From Dehalococcoidales bacterium (GTDB lineage Bacteria > Chloroflexota > Dehalococcoidia > Lucifugimonadales > Lucifugimonadaceae), in NCBI GenBank assembly GCA_009937255.1, contig JAACCT010000015.1, positions 1 to 64,000 on the forward strand: 64,000 nt of DNA. Reading direction: 5' to 3'. Position 1 is the first letter of the stretch. Each line of letters opens with the position of its first letter. Under the pieces are notes generated by a model, which ran no database searches, was not told where the DNA came from, and saw only the letters and a list, made by a program, of their open reading frames with translations. Shown here piece by piece: positions 19,551 through 29,910 of the stretch. A program made the position numbers and the translations under genes.

Positions 19551-19703
19551 ATGCTCTATTTAAGTTCATGCCCAAAATGTAAAAAAGGAACGATTGAATA
19601 CACTGAAGATAAACAAGGAAAATATATTCAATGTTTAATGTGTGGTTACAATAAAAATTCTAACTCTAAAGATACATTTAAAATTAAATCAAAAATTTCT
19701 TAA
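19551..19703 (+). CDS. Small zinc-ribbon protein (50 aa)
   Basis: Manual translation: MLYLSSCPKCKKGTIEYTEDKQGKYIQCLMCGYNKNSNSKDTFKIKSKIS*; CPKC...CLMC ribbon. Confidence 0.65.
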   Translation: MLYLSSCPKCKKGTIEYTEDKQGKYIQCLMCGYNKNSNSKDTFKIKSKIS

Positions 19704-19779
19704 TACTTTTTTAATAAATCTAAATATATAATATTTTTAGATACATTATTTTAATATAAGTTTACAAGTTAATAAAATT

Positions 19780-20496
19780 TTGAATATTGATAAGAATAAA
19801 ATAAGAGTGCTTATAGTTGAAGATGATAAAAGTATTAGAGAGGCACTTAGATATAATTTAATTGCTGAAAATTATTTAGTTAAATACGAAGAAGATGGTA
19901 TTTCAGCCATCAATACTATTCTATCTGAAGAATTTGATATAATTCTTTTAGATATAATGTTACCTGGCCTTGATGGGCTTGAAGTATGTAAAAGAATTCG
20001 CTACGAAAATATAGACACACCAGTAATAATTTTAACAGCAAAAGAAACAGAAATAGATAAAATATTAGGTTTGGAATTAGGCGCTGATGATTATGTATCT
20101 AAACCATTTAGTATGCCTGAATTACTTGCTAGAATTAAATCAAATCTAAGAAGAAATAAATTAGTTAAAGATAAAAATAAGATAATATCAAAAAAACAAT
20201 TTACACACTTAGGCATTGATATAGATTTAGATAAAAGACAAATAAAAATCAATGAAGAAGATGTTTTTTTTAGAAATAAAGAATTTGATCTTATTTATCT
20301 TTTGATGTCAAATCCAGGAAAAGTTTTTACAAGAGAAAGTTTGGTTCAAGATATTTGGGGATATAAATATCTTGGAGATACAAGAACAGTTGATGTTCAT
20401 ATAAGATGGATTAGAGAAAAAATAGAAGAAAATAGTAAGACTCCAAAAAAAATAATTACAGTTAGAGGAGTTGGTTATAAATCTAATGTTGACTAA
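19780..20496 (+). CDS. phoB: PhoB-like OmpR-family response regulator
   Basis: RVLIVEDDKSIREALR, LLDIMLPGLDGLEVCKRIR, GADDYVSKPFSMPELLARIK, winged helix ...TRTVDVHIRWIREKIEEN; next to phoR-like and pst genes. Confidence 0.88.
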   Translation: MNIDKNKIRVLIVEDDKSIREALRYNLIAENYLVKYEEDGISAINTILSEEFDIILLDIMLPGLDGLEVCKRIRYENIDTPVIILTAKETEIDKILGLELGADDYVSKPFSMPELLARIKSNLRRNKLVKDKNKIISKKQFTHLGIDIDLDKRQIKINEEDVFFRNKEFDLIYLLMSNPGKVFTRESLVQDIWGYKYLGDTRTVDVHIRWIREKIEENSKTPKKIITVRGVGYKSNVD

Positions 20497-21835
20497 CTTT
20501 TTTTTTAAAATTAAACTTCAAATTTTACAAATTCCTATTTCGCTTTTAGTTTTAATACTTAATTTATTTGTGATACTACCTTTTTTAGTTTTAATTTTTT
20601 ATTTAGGATCTGCCTTCCAATTGCTAGTAACTTTTTTGCTATTTATTCTTTTAAGTATAAATAGCATATTTTTATTTAAATTTAAAATAAATAACTATAA
20701 TTTTGAAATATCTAAAAATATAGAAATAGAAAAAATTAGTAAAAAATATTTCTCAGAATTTAATGAAATGACTAATACAATAAATAAAAAAACAAATTAC
20801 TTGAGAAATGAAATTAATATTTCAACAAAATTATTAAATTTATACAAAATATCCAAAAATCATTTTTCTGATGGAATGATTTTTTTAGATTATGATATGA
20901 ATATTTTAGATTATAACGAACAAGCTGTTAATTTATTTGAATTAGAAATAAATAATGAAAAAGATATAAAAAAACTTACTGATTTTTCAAATAATTTAGA
21001 TTTATTTAACTTTTATAATAATTCAAAAGAAGAAAAATATTTAGAAACGGATATTATATTTTCATTCCCTCAACGATATTTTAACTTGAAATCTGTTAAT
21101 ACAAACAATTTTATAATTTTAATTCTAAAAGATATGACAGAGTATGTTAATTTAGATATTACAAGGAAAGAATTTTTTGCAAATACATCACATGAATTAA
21201 AAACTCCAATAACTTCTATGAAATTAAATTTAGATGCATTAAGTAATAGTAAAAAAAATAATAATGATTTAGATTTTGATTTTTTTCTTAATAAAATTAA
21301 GGAGGATTCAGATCGTTTAGAGAAAATTTCTAAAGAAATTATAGATTTGCATGAAATTGAATCTGGTAAATTATCTTTAAATATTCAAAAATGCGAATTA
21401 TCAATATTCTTGGAAGAAATCAAAAGAGATTTTTATATAATTTTGAAAAAAAATAAAATTGATATAGAAATTATTACTCAATCAGGATTTCCTGAAATAT
21501 TAATTGATAAAAATATGTTTAGAAATGCTATTGAGAATTTAATTTCTAATTCTGTTCGTTATAGTCCACCTAATAGCAAAATTCAAATCAATTGTATTTA
21601 CTCTGAGAAATTTTATAACATTTCAATTAAAGATTATGGAATTGGATTATCAGATAAGGATCTTCCTCATATATTTGAAAGGTTCTATAGAGCTGAGGGA
21701 TTAAGAAGCGAAAAACATTCAGGAATTGGTTTGTCTATAGTAAAACAAATTATAGATGTTCATAATGGTGAAATTTACGCTGAAAGTTTATTGAATGAAG
21801 GATTGACTATAACGATTAAGATTCCATATTTGTAA
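20471..21835 (+). CDS. phoR: PhoR-like sensor histidine kinase
   Basis: EFFANTSHELKTPITSM H-box, N-box IENLISNSVRYSPP, G boxes DYGIGLSDKDLPHIFERFYR, HSGIGLSIVKQII. Confidence 0.88.
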   Translation: MVINLMLTNFFFKIKLQILQIPISLLVLILNLFVILPFLVLIFYLGSAFQLLVTFLLFILLSINSIFLFKFKINNYNFEISKNIEIEKISKKYFSEFNEMTNTINKKTNYLRNEINISTKLLNLYKISKNHFSDGMIFLDYDMNILDYNEQAVNLFELEINNEKDIKKLTDFSNNLDLFNFYNNSKEEKYLETDIIFSFPQRYFNLKSVNTNNFIILILKDMTEYVNLDITRKEFFANTSHELKTPITSMKLNLDALSNSKKNNNDLDFDFFLNKIKEDSDRLEKISKEIIDLHEIESGKLSLNIQKCELSIFLEEIKRDFYIILKKNKIDIEIITQSGFPEILIDKNMFRNAIENLISNSVRYSPPNSKIQINCIYSEKFYNISIKDYGIGLSDKDLPHIFERFYRAEGLRSEKHSGIGLSIVKQIIDVHNGEIYAESLLNEGLTITIKIPYL

Positions 21836-21913
21836 TTTTTTAACATTTATTTAATATTTTAAAACTTAACTGTAATAACCTAGTTTTGACTTTCAATTAA
21901 TATATTTTAAAAT

Positions 21914-22825
21914 ATGCAAAATTCTGATACTTCTAGAAAATTGACTAGGCGGAAAACTGAAGAATTTATAATTATAAATTTGTTAAGATTAAGTGGACTT
22001 ATATCTATAATTACTACTGTAGGAATAATTTCTATATTAGGAGTTAATTCTATTCCTTTTTTTTCTGAAGTTGGATTTAAAGAATTTTTTACGGGGCTAA
22101 AATGGACTCCTCTTTTTATTCCACAAAATTTTGGGATACTTCCTCTAGTTAATGGTACTTTTCTTGTTGCTTTTATTGCTGCTTCAACTGCTTTAGTGTT
22201 TGGTCTTGGAAGCGCTTTTTATTTATCTGAATATGCATCAAGGAAATTTCGTAAAATTGTAAAGCCTTTTTTAGAAATTCTTGCAGGGATCCCAACTGTT
22301 GTTTATGGATATTTTGCTCTAACATTTGTAACTCCAATTATTCAATTTTTTTTTCCTGAAACAATTATATTTAATGCACTTAGTGCTGGAATAGTTATGG
22401 GTATTATGATTATTCCAATGGTTTCAACTTTATCTGAAGATGCTATGAATGCTGTACCTAATAGCTTAAGAGAAGCAGCTTATGCAGTTGGTGCTAAAAG
22501 ATATCAAGTAGCTTTAAGAGTAGTATTCCCTTCTGCAATTTCTGGTATTGTAGCATCTTTCATATTAGCTATTTCTCGAGCTATAGGTGAAACTATGATA
22601 GTTAGCTTAGCAGCAGGAGGGAAGCCTGCTTTAACAATAAATCCTTTAGATGCTATCCAAACAATGACAGCTTACATAGTAACTGTAAGTCAAGGAGAGA
22701 CTCAACAAGGATCTGTTGAATATAATAGTATTTTTGCTGTTGGATTACTTCTTTTTTTCTTGACTTTTCTAATGAATATAATTGGACGACTTATAGTAAC
22801 AAAATATGCACAACAATATGATTGA
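21914..22825 (+). CDS. pstC: Phosphate ABC transporter permease PstC
   Basis: PLVNGTFLVAFIAASTALVFGLGSAFYLSEYA, LAGIPTVVYGYFAL, AISRAIGETMIVSLAAG. Confidence 0.93.
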   Translation: MQNSDTSRKLTRRKTEEFIIINLLRLSGLISIITTVGIISILGVNSIPFFSEVGFKEFFTGLKWTPLFIPQNFGILPLVNGTFLVAFIAASTALVFGLGSAFYLSEYASRKFRKIVKPFLEILAGIPTVVYGYFALTFVTPIIQFFFPETIIFNALSAGIVMGIMIIPMVSTLSEDAMNAVPNSLREAAYAVGAKRYQVALRVVFPSAISGIVASFILAISRAIGETMIVSLAAGGKPALTINPLDAIQTMTAYIVTVSQGETQQGSVEYNSIFAVGLLLFFLTFLMNIIGRLIVTKYAQQYD

Positions 22826-22828
22826 AAA

Positions 22829-23650
22829 ATGAAAGATAAATTTTTTAACTTAATATTTTTACTAGCAGTTATGGTTGGATTAATATCTTTAATGGTTTTA
22901 TTTATAGATATTATTTCAGATGGGTATAAATATCTCACTTGGGATTTTTTTACAAACTATGCATCGAGAAAAGCTGAAAAATCTGGAATTTTAGCTCCAC
23001 TTGCAGGTACTTTATGGTTAATTTCAATGACAGCTATTTTAACTATCCCTATAGGAATTTCTACAGCGTTATATTTAGAAGAATTTGCTACTGATAATTG
23101 GTTTACTAAATTAATAAAACTCAATGTATCTAATTTAGCAGGAGTTCCTTCTATAATATATGGATTACTAGGATTAGCTTTTTTTAGTTATACATTATCT
23201 TTAGGTAAAAGCCTTTTAGCAGGTGCTTTAACTATGACTTTATTAGTTTTGCCAATAGTTATCATAGCTTCCCAAGAAGCCATTAGGACTATACAACCAT
23301 CATTAAAGGACGCAGCTTATGCACTTGGAGCAACAAAATGGGAAGTTTCTAAAAATGTAATTTTACCTCATTCTATAGGAGGTATTATGAGTGGAATAAT
23401 TTTAGCTATGTCTCGAGCCGTTGGTGAAACAGCTCCAATTTTGATAATTAGTTCTCTTGTGTTCATAACTACGGTTCCATCAGGACCTATGGATAGATTC
23501 ACCATTTTACCCTTGCAAATTTATACATGGGCTGCATTTCCCCAAGATGAATTTAGAGCAATTGCTTCAACGGGAATTATAGTATTATTATGTATACTAA
23601 TTTCAATGAATTCTATAGCCATATTTATTCGATTGAAAAATCAAGATTGA
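22829..23650 (+). CDS. pstA: Phosphate ABC transporter permease PstA
   Basis: GILAPLAGTLWLISMTAILTIPIGISTALYLEEFA, NLAGVPSIIYGLLGLA, AMSRAVGETAPILIIS, PLQIYTWAAFPQDEF. Confidence 0.93.
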   Translation: MKDKFFNLIFLLAVMVGLISLMVLFIDIISDGYKYLTWDFFTNYASRKAEKSGILAPLAGTLWLISMTAILTIPIGISTALYLEEFATDNWFTKLIKLNVSNLAGVPSIIYGLLGLAFFSYTLSLGKSLLAGALTMTLLVLPIVIIASQEAIRTIQPSLKDAAYALGATKWEVSKNVILPHSIGGIMSGIILAMSRAVGETAPILIISSLVFITTVPSGPMDRFTILPLQIYTWAAFPQDEFRAIASTGIIVLLCILISMNSIAIFIRLKNQD

Positions 23651-23684
23651 AAATAAAAATATTATAAATGTTATAATTTTTATT

Positions 23685-24185
23685 ATGGCAAATACATTTT
23701 GGTTAATAAATTTATCTTCAGAAAATTTTAAGATTTCCCAAGAAAGATCTTTTGATATTATGGGATTTTCAAAAAAAGATAATAAACTCACAAATAAAAT
23801 TGATAAAAATGATAATGTTATTTTTTATGTTTCTGAATTAAGATCATTTGTTGGATTAGCAAAAGTAAATTCAAAAAAGTATTATGAAACAAAAAAAATA
23901 TGGAATATTTCTAATAGCGATGAAATACTTCCATATAGAGTTAAATTAAGTACTCCAAAAATTTTATCTGAAAAAAAATTCGTAAGTGCTTATGATGTTT
24001 CTCCATCTTTGAGTTATGTAAAAAAATGGGCTCCTGAAGATTGGTATTTAGCTTTTATCACACCAGTTCATGTAATTTCTCAAAATGATTATTCTATAAT
24101 TTCTAATGATATTGAAAATAATCTAGATAATTCTAAATTATTAAAGAAAAAAGTAAAAAAAGTAAAGAAGAAAAGAAAAGTTTAA
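23685..24185 (+). CDS. EVE-domain protein with very basic C-terminal tail
   Basis: FWLINLSSENFKIS...DNVIFYVSELRSFVGLAKV...PYRVKLSTPKIL; C-terminus KKKVKKVKKKRKV. Confidence 0.7.
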   Translation: MANTFWLINLSSENFKISQERSFDIMGFSKKDNKLTNKIDKNDNVIFYVSELRSFVGLAKVNSKKYYETKKIWNISNSDEILPYRVKLSTPKILSEKKFVSAYDVSPSLSYVKKWAPEDWYLAFITPVHVISQNDYSIISNDIENNLDNSKLLKKKVKKVKKKRKV

Positions 24186-24940
24186 ATACTCAGTATATAT
24201 TTACTATTATCTGAGATTATTTCTTTGATTTCTTCTTTGCCTTTTTGAAAAATTCTACTCAGTTTTTCAAGTATATTATAAAGATCTTTAGGCTCAGTCC
24301 ATCTGGTTCTATTTTTTTTAAAATATTGAGGGTAAGAATCTGTTTCAATTACTAATCTATCTAAAGGTAATTTTTTAATTGTGCTAGATAATTTTTCATC
24401 TCTTAAAAAGGGTTTTGCAACAGAAATAAACACACCATTATCTAGTAATTCTTTAGCATATTGATAGTCTCCTGAAAAATAATGTGCAACTGATTTAATT
24501 TCATTTATTTTTTCACTTTTTATAATTTTTATAGCTTCTTTATTTGCATTTCTAACATGAAAAGCTATAGGTAAATGATGTAGTTTAGCTAAATTTATTT
24601 GTTCAGAAAAAAATTTTCTCTGTAATTTAATATCTACTGAGTTTTCTTGTATATCTAATCCTATTTCACTCACCATTATAGTTTTTTCAAATTGAATTAA
24701 CTTTTCGAGTTTTGCTATGTAATTATTCGTACTTTCATTATGAATATTTTGAGGATGAATTCCTACTGCAGCATAAATTTCTTTATACTTATTTGCTAAT
24801 TCTAAAGCTTTAGTTGAATCTGATAATGTTGTACCAGCAGCTACGATTATATCAATATTTTTTAATCTTGAATTTTTTATCAATATATCTAAATCTTTAT
24901 CTGAAAATTGTTGTATGTGAGTATGGATATCTATTAGCAT
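24182..24940 (-). CDS. tatD: TatD-family DNase/hydrolase
   Basis: LIDIHTHIQQF, AVGIHPQN, VSEIGLDI, PIAFHVRNA, LVIETDSYPQ. Confidence 0.88.
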   Translation of the reverse strand: MLIDIHTHIQQFSDKDLDILIKNSRLKNIDIIVAAGTTLSDSTKALELANKYKEIYAAVGIHPQNIHNESTNNYIAKLEKLIQFEKTIMVSEIGLDIQENSVDIKLQRKFFSEQINLAKLHHLPIAFHVRNANKEAIKIIKSEKINEIKSVAHYFSGDYQYAKELLDNGVFISVAKPFLRDEKLSSTIKKLPLDRLVIETDSYPQYFKKNRTRWTEPKDLYNILEKLSRIFQKGKEEIKEIISDNSKYILSI

Positions 24941-24952
24941 TTTAAAAACTTT

Positions 24953-26224
24953 CTAATTATTTGATAACTTTTTTGGAGATAAAGAAATAAATAAACATGC
25001 AATACTAGCTATGACTGCAAAAAGTGGGAAACTAAATTGGTAGGATCCCGAAAAATCATATATTAAGCCAGCAGATATTCCTCCTGCTGCTTGTCCTGCA
25101 CTCACAAAAGGTTCAGTATAACCTCTAATCGCACCTATATTATCTTTACCAAAAATATCAGATAAAACTACTGGCGGGATTACTAATAATCCACCTAAGG
25201 TAATTCCAAATAAAAATGCTACTAAATAAGCAGAAAAAATACTATTTACTAGTAAAAATAGTAGAGAACTAATTCCTAACCATAATGTAGCAATAAGATA
25301 TACTTTTTTAGAATTAAATCTATCTGTTGCCCACCCTGTTATAATACTTCCAAAGCCAGTTCCTACTGCCATTAATGTCAATGCAGATGCTGCGATAATT
25401 GGACTTAAGCCTTTATCAATTAAATAAGCAGCTTGATGAATATTTACTCCTGTATGGATAAAATATGTAAGAAATCCCACAAAAGATAGCATCCAAAATG
25501 ACTTAGATTTAATAGCTCTTTTTAAACTTATAGATTTTTCTGATCTAATCGAATCATTTGTTGATTGCTTAATTTTTAAATACTTGCTATTTTCTTCAAC
25601 TACATCTTTAGGGTTATTGATCATAGTAAAAAAAACTAATGGAAAAGATAATAACCAAACAGTTATTCCTATACAAACCCAACTTAATCTCCAAGAATCA
25701 ATATTATTTCCATCTAAGTTCATAATCACTTGTGCAAATAAAGGAAATAAACCCATTCCTAAAGAATGCATCAATCCTAATATACCTATTGCTTTGCCTC
25801 TATTATTAATAAACCATTTGGTCACAACTGTAGATGCGCCAATTTGAATAGGCGAACTGAAAATTATTCTTCCTACTCCAAATAAAACATAAAAAGTTAT
25901 AGGAGTAAAAGTTCGACTTATAAGTATAGTAGTGACTCCCAACAAAGCTACAGAAAAAAGTAATGTTATTTTTGAACCAAATTTTTGAATTATATATCCA
26001 GATAAAGGAGATATAAAAATAGAAATTATTCCCGCTAATGAAGAGGCTCCAACTATTAAAGTTCTTGACCATCCTAGATCTTCACTCATTGGATAAACAA
26101 ACACTGCTATAGTTAAAGTAGCTGCTGAATTTCTAACAAACATTGTGGAGCCAGAACCAGCTACAATGATCCAACCATAGTAAAAAGGGATGTTTTTTTG
26201 AATTAATTTAGCTATTTGATTCAT
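24953..26224 (-). CDS. MFS transporter (OFA/MCT-like)
   Basis: FYGWIIVAGSGSTMFVRNS, SPLSGYIIQKFGSK, repeated TM segments. Confidence 0.85.
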   Translation of the reverse strand: MNQIAKLIQKNIPFYYGWIIVAGSGSTMFVRNSAATLTIAVFVYPMSEDLGWSRTLIVGASSLAGIISIFISPLSGYIIQKFGSKITLLFSVALLGVTTILISRTFTPITFYVLFGVGRIIFSSPIQIGASTVVTKWFINNRGKAIGILGLMHSLGMGLFPLFAQVIMNLDGNNIDSWRLSWVCIGITVWLLSFPLVFFTMINNPKDVVEENSKYLKIKQSTNDSIRSEKSISLKRAIKSKSFWMLSFVGFLTYFIHTGVNIHQAAYLIDKGLSPIIAASALTLMAVGTGFGSIITGWATDRFNSKKVYLIATLWLGISSLLFLLVNSIFSAYLVAFLFGITLGGLLVIPPVVLSDIFGKDNIGAIRGYTEPFVSAGQAAGGISAGLIYDFSGSYQFSFPLFAVIASIACLFISLSPKKLSNN

Positions 26225-26299
26225 TCTAACTCTTTATTTATTCTGATAATAGAATGTAACATTAAAATTAATAATAGACTTAGATATACAGGGGAGAGA

Positions 26300-28945
26300 A
26301 TGTCTTTAAGCTTAAATAATAAAAATTACAAGAATCATATAAATTTACAAGAAGGAGAAAGAGCTTTTTATGATATTGGCTCTTTAGCTTCGGATAATAA
26401 AATAGATATTAAAAAATTACCTTTTTCTATAAGAGTTTTATTAGAAAATGTTTTAAGATCTCATGATATGAATATTTCTAATGAACAGCATATTGAACAA
26501 TTACTTAGATGGGATAAAAATTCAGTTCCGGAGAAAGAATTTCCATATATGCCAGGTAGAGTACTTCTTCAAGATTTTACGGGAGTTCCAGTTGTTGTAG
26601 ATTTAGCTGCAATGAGAGATGCTGTTTCAAAATTAGGTGTAGATGCATCAATCATTAACCCAATTGTTAGATCTGATTTAGTCATTGATCACTCAGTTCA
26701 AGTAGACTCATTTGCAAAGAATTCATCTTTAGAATTAAATATTTCTCGAGAGTTTGAAAGGAATGAAGAAAGATATAAATTATTAAAATGGGCACAAAAT
26801 GCTTTTTCTAATTTTTTAGTTGTTCCTCCAGGAACAGGAATTGTGCATCAAGTTAATTTAGAAAATTTGGCAGAAATAGTTCTTTCATCGACAGAAAAAA
26901 ATATAATCTATCCAGATACTTGTGTAGGAACTGATTCACATACAACAATGATAAATGCAGTTGGAGTATTGGGTTGGGGAGTTGGTGGAATTGAAGCTGA
27001 AGCTGTAATGCTTGGGCAACCTTATTATATGCAAGTTCCTGAAGTAGTAGGAGTAAATTTATTTGGAGATATAAATGAAGGAACAACTGCAACAGATATT
27101 GTACTTGCGATTGTAGAAAAATTAAGAAAAGTTGGAGTAGTAGAAAAATTTGTGGAATTTTTTGGTCCTAGTTTAGGAAAATTATCTTTAACTGATAGGG
27201 CAACTATTTCAAATATGGCTCCTGAATATGGAGCGACTTGTGGATTTTTCCCTGTAGATGAAAGAACTATTGATTATCTAAAAATTACAGGAAGAGATAA
27301 AAAAATAATTGATAGAGTAAAAAAATATAATAAAGAAAATAATCTTTTTTATGATGGGATCGCACCAGATTTTACAAAAATTGTTGATTTTGATTTATCT
27401 GAAGTTAAGAGTTCATTAGCAGGGCCTAAACGACCTCAAGATAGGCTTCTTTTATCTGATGTTAAGACAAATTTTTATGAAAATTTCAATTTATCATCAG
27501 ATCAAATCAATACTTCAAAATTAGATAATGGATCTGTTGTTATCGCAGCTATAACTAGTTGTACTAATACTTCTAATCCTAATGTTATGGTTGGGGCAGG
27601 TCTAATAGCAAGAAATGCTTATATGAAAGGAATTAAACCTAAAAATTGGGTAAAAACCTCTTTAGCTCCGGGCTCTAAAGTAGTTAGTAAATATCTTGAA
27701 GCGGCAGGGTTGGATAAATATTTAAATAATATAGGATTTCAAACGGTAGGATACGGATGTACGACTTGTATTGGTAATTCTGGTCCTTTACCTCAAAAAA
27801 TAGCTGAAGAAGTTGAACAAAAAGAATTATCAGTTTCTGCTGTACTTTCTGGTAATAGGAACTTCGAAGGTAGAGTTCATCCTCAAGTTAAAGCTAATTA
27901 TCTTGCTTCTCCTATGTTAGTCGTTTTGTATGCACTAGCTGGAACGGTAAATATCGATTTTACAAAAGATCCTATTTCATATGACGAAAAAGGAAATCCA
28001 ATTTATTTAGAAAACTTATGGCCATCATCTGAAGAAATTGAAAATACTATTCAAAAATCTTTAACTTCAGATATGTTTATAGAGGAATATAAATCTGTAT
28101 TTGAAGGACCTAAAGAATGGAAAAAACTTACCTCAAACAAAAGTGATAAATTCAACTGGGAACCTGATTCAACATATATACAAAAACCTCCGTATTTCGA
28201 AGATTTTGATTTAAGTTTGCCTGAAAAAAATATTATTGAAGGTGCTAGATGTTTAGTTAAACTATCTAATTCAGTAACAACTGATCATATATCACCAGCT
28301 GGATCAATTCCTCAATCTGCCCCATCAGGTCAACTTTTAATTTCTAGTGATGTTCCAAGGTTTGAATTTAATTCCTATGGTTCTAGAAGAGGAAATCATA
28401 ATGTAATGGTTAGAGGTACATTTGGAAATATAAGATTAAGAAATCAATTAGTTGAAGATGAAGGGGATTGGACAATTCATTTTCCTACAAATGAAAAAAT
28501 GAGAATTTTTGAAGCTTCAGAAAAATATTTAGAATCTAACACACCATTAGTTGTTATTGCTGGTAAAGAGTATGGAACAGGCTCATCAAGAGACTGGGCA
28601 GCTAAAGGTCCTGCTTTACTTGGTGTAAAGGTTGTCATAGCTGAAAGTTTTGAAAGAATACATAGATCTAATTTAGTTGGAATGGGAATTATTCCATTAC
28701 AGTTCTTAAGAAATGAAACCCCAGAAATTTTAGGTCTTGATGGATCAGGAATTTATGATTTTCAAGGGCTTGAAAAAACAATTATTCCAAACTCAAATAT
28801 TAAGGTAAATGTAACTAAGCTAAATGGAGAAAAATTAGAATTTAATACATTGATTAGAATTGATACAGAGATTGAAGCTCAGTATTTTTATAATGGTGGA
28901 TTACTACCATTTGTACTTAGAAAAATGGTGAAAGAATCTAAGTAA
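26300..28945 (+). CDS. acnA: Aconitate hydratase
   Basis: PGTGIVHQVNLENLA, YPDTCVGTDSHTTMINAVGVLGWGVGGIEAEA, AAITSCTNTSNPNVM, GYGCTTCIGNSGPL, AGKEYGTGSSRDWAAKGP. ATG at 26300 with GGGGAGAG upstream preferred over 26216. Confidence 0.95.
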   Translation: MSLSLNNKNYKNHINLQEGERAFYDIGSLASDNKIDIKKLPFSIRVLLENVLRSHDMNISNEQHIEQLLRWDKNSVPEKEFPYMPGRVLLQDFTGVPVVVDLAAMRDAVSKLGVDASIINPIVRSDLVIDHSVQVDSFAKNSSLELNISREFERNEERYKLLKWAQNAFSNFLVVPPGTGIVHQVNLENLAEIVLSSTEKNIIYPDTCVGTDSHTTMINAVGVLGWGVGGIEAEAVMLGQPYYMQVPEVVGVNLFGDINEGTTATDIVLAIVEKLRKVGVVEKFVEFFGPSLGKLSLTDRATISNMAPEYGATCGFFPVDERTIDYLKITGRDKKIIDRVKKYNKENNLFYDGIAPDFTKIVDFDLSEVKSSLAGPKRPQDRLLLSDVKTNFYENFNLSSDQINTSKLDNGSVVIAAITSCTNTSNPNVMVGAGLIARNAYMKGIKPKNWVKTSLAPGSKVVSKYLEAAGLDKYLNNIGFQTVGYGCTTCIGNSGPLPQKIAEEVEQKELSVSAVLSGNRNFEGRVHPQVKANYLASPMLVVLYALAGTVNIDFTKDPISYDEKGNPIYLENLWPSSEEIENTIQKSLTSDMFIEEYKSVFEGPKEWKKLTSNKSDKFNWEPDSTYIQKPPYFEDFDLSLPEKNIIEGARCLVKLSNSVTTDHISPAGSIPQSAPSGQLLISSDVPRFEFNSYGSRRGNHNVMVRGTFGNIRLRNQLVEDEGDWTIHFPTNEKMRIFEASEKYLESNTPLVVIAGKEYGTGSSRDWAAKGPALLGVKVVIAESFERIHRSNLVGMGIIPLQFLRNETPEILGLDGSGIYDFQGLEKTIIPNSNIKVNVTKLNGEKLEFNTLIRIDTEIEAQYFYNGGLLPFVLRKMVKESK

Positions 28946-29803
28946 GACTTTCATTTATGGTACTTTTCTCCCATATAAAATTTGATTTTAAAAGTTTTGA
29001 TGGAATAATATTTTGATTATTTAAAAATAACTCTTTTCCGATTTCTCCAAATATCAAAGAGATAATTTTTTTGTTGATTGAAAATTTTACCAAAGGTTTG
29101 ATAGAAATATTTATATCATGCAAAATATTTTGCATATTTGATGTTTTATTTGATGTAAGGTTTACAGGACCATTTAAGTTTTCATTTTTTATAATATGAT
29201 CTATTGCTCTTAAGGTATCTAATAATGAAATCCAAGGGAATAAATTTTTGCTTGATCCTAATTTATCTATACCAATAATATTACTAAATCTTTTCATATT
29301 TTTTATCATTGGTGATTGATGAGAAATAATCGTTCCTAGTCTGAGAAATATGATTCTAGTATTTTTTAGATTTTGAATTGATTCCCATTCATTTACTAAA
29401 TCTGATAGTACCCCTCTACCTTTGGGTGAACTTTCAGTAAGGATTTCACTAGGTCTATTCCCATAAAAACCACATGCAGAAGCAGAAATTAGTAATTTTG
29501 GAGGGTTTTTTAATTTAGCTATAGTATTAATTAATGTTTTAGTTGGGTTGATTCTACTATTTCTTAATTTATCTATTTTTTTTCTAGGGAAATTACCAAT
29601 AATTTTATTTCCATTTAGGTTAACTATTACATCTGAATCATAGATTAATTTTTCATCTAAATAATAATTTTCAGGATCCCATTTTTTTGATAACTTTTTT
29701 TATTATCTCTAATTAGTAAATTAGTTTTATAGTTCTTTTCTGACAAATAACCAATTAAGTTTTGTCCTATAAAACCACTTGAACCACTTATAGTAACTTT
29801 CAT
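28938..29803 (-). pseudogene. TIGR01777/SDR39U1-like NAD-dependent epimerase, split by apparent frameshift at 29695-29701
   Basis: Manual reading: MKVTISGSSGFIGQNLIGYLSEKNYKTNLLIRDNKK | LSKKWDPENYYLDEKLIYDSDVIVNLNGNKIIGNFPRKKIDKLRNSRINPTKTLINTIAKLKNPPKLLISASACGFYGNRPSEILTESSPKGRGVLSDLVNEWE..., continuing into track ORF 28938-29309. Confidence 0.85.
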
Positions 29804-29910
29804 ATACATTCTAAATATTTTTACTTAAGTGTTATACTATCAATAATATTTTATAAAAAATATTTATATAGTTTATAGAAAATAGAAATAATTAATCTTA
29901 ATTTTTTTAA

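Noticed and set aside
21836-21913. Possible Pho box / promoter upstream of pstC
   Set aside because: AT-rich sequence with weak TTGACT and no convincing direct repeats.
25584-26072. ORFs 25584-25847 (+) and 25806-26072 (-) within an MFS gene
   Set aside because: Shadow frames of the real MFS coding sequence.
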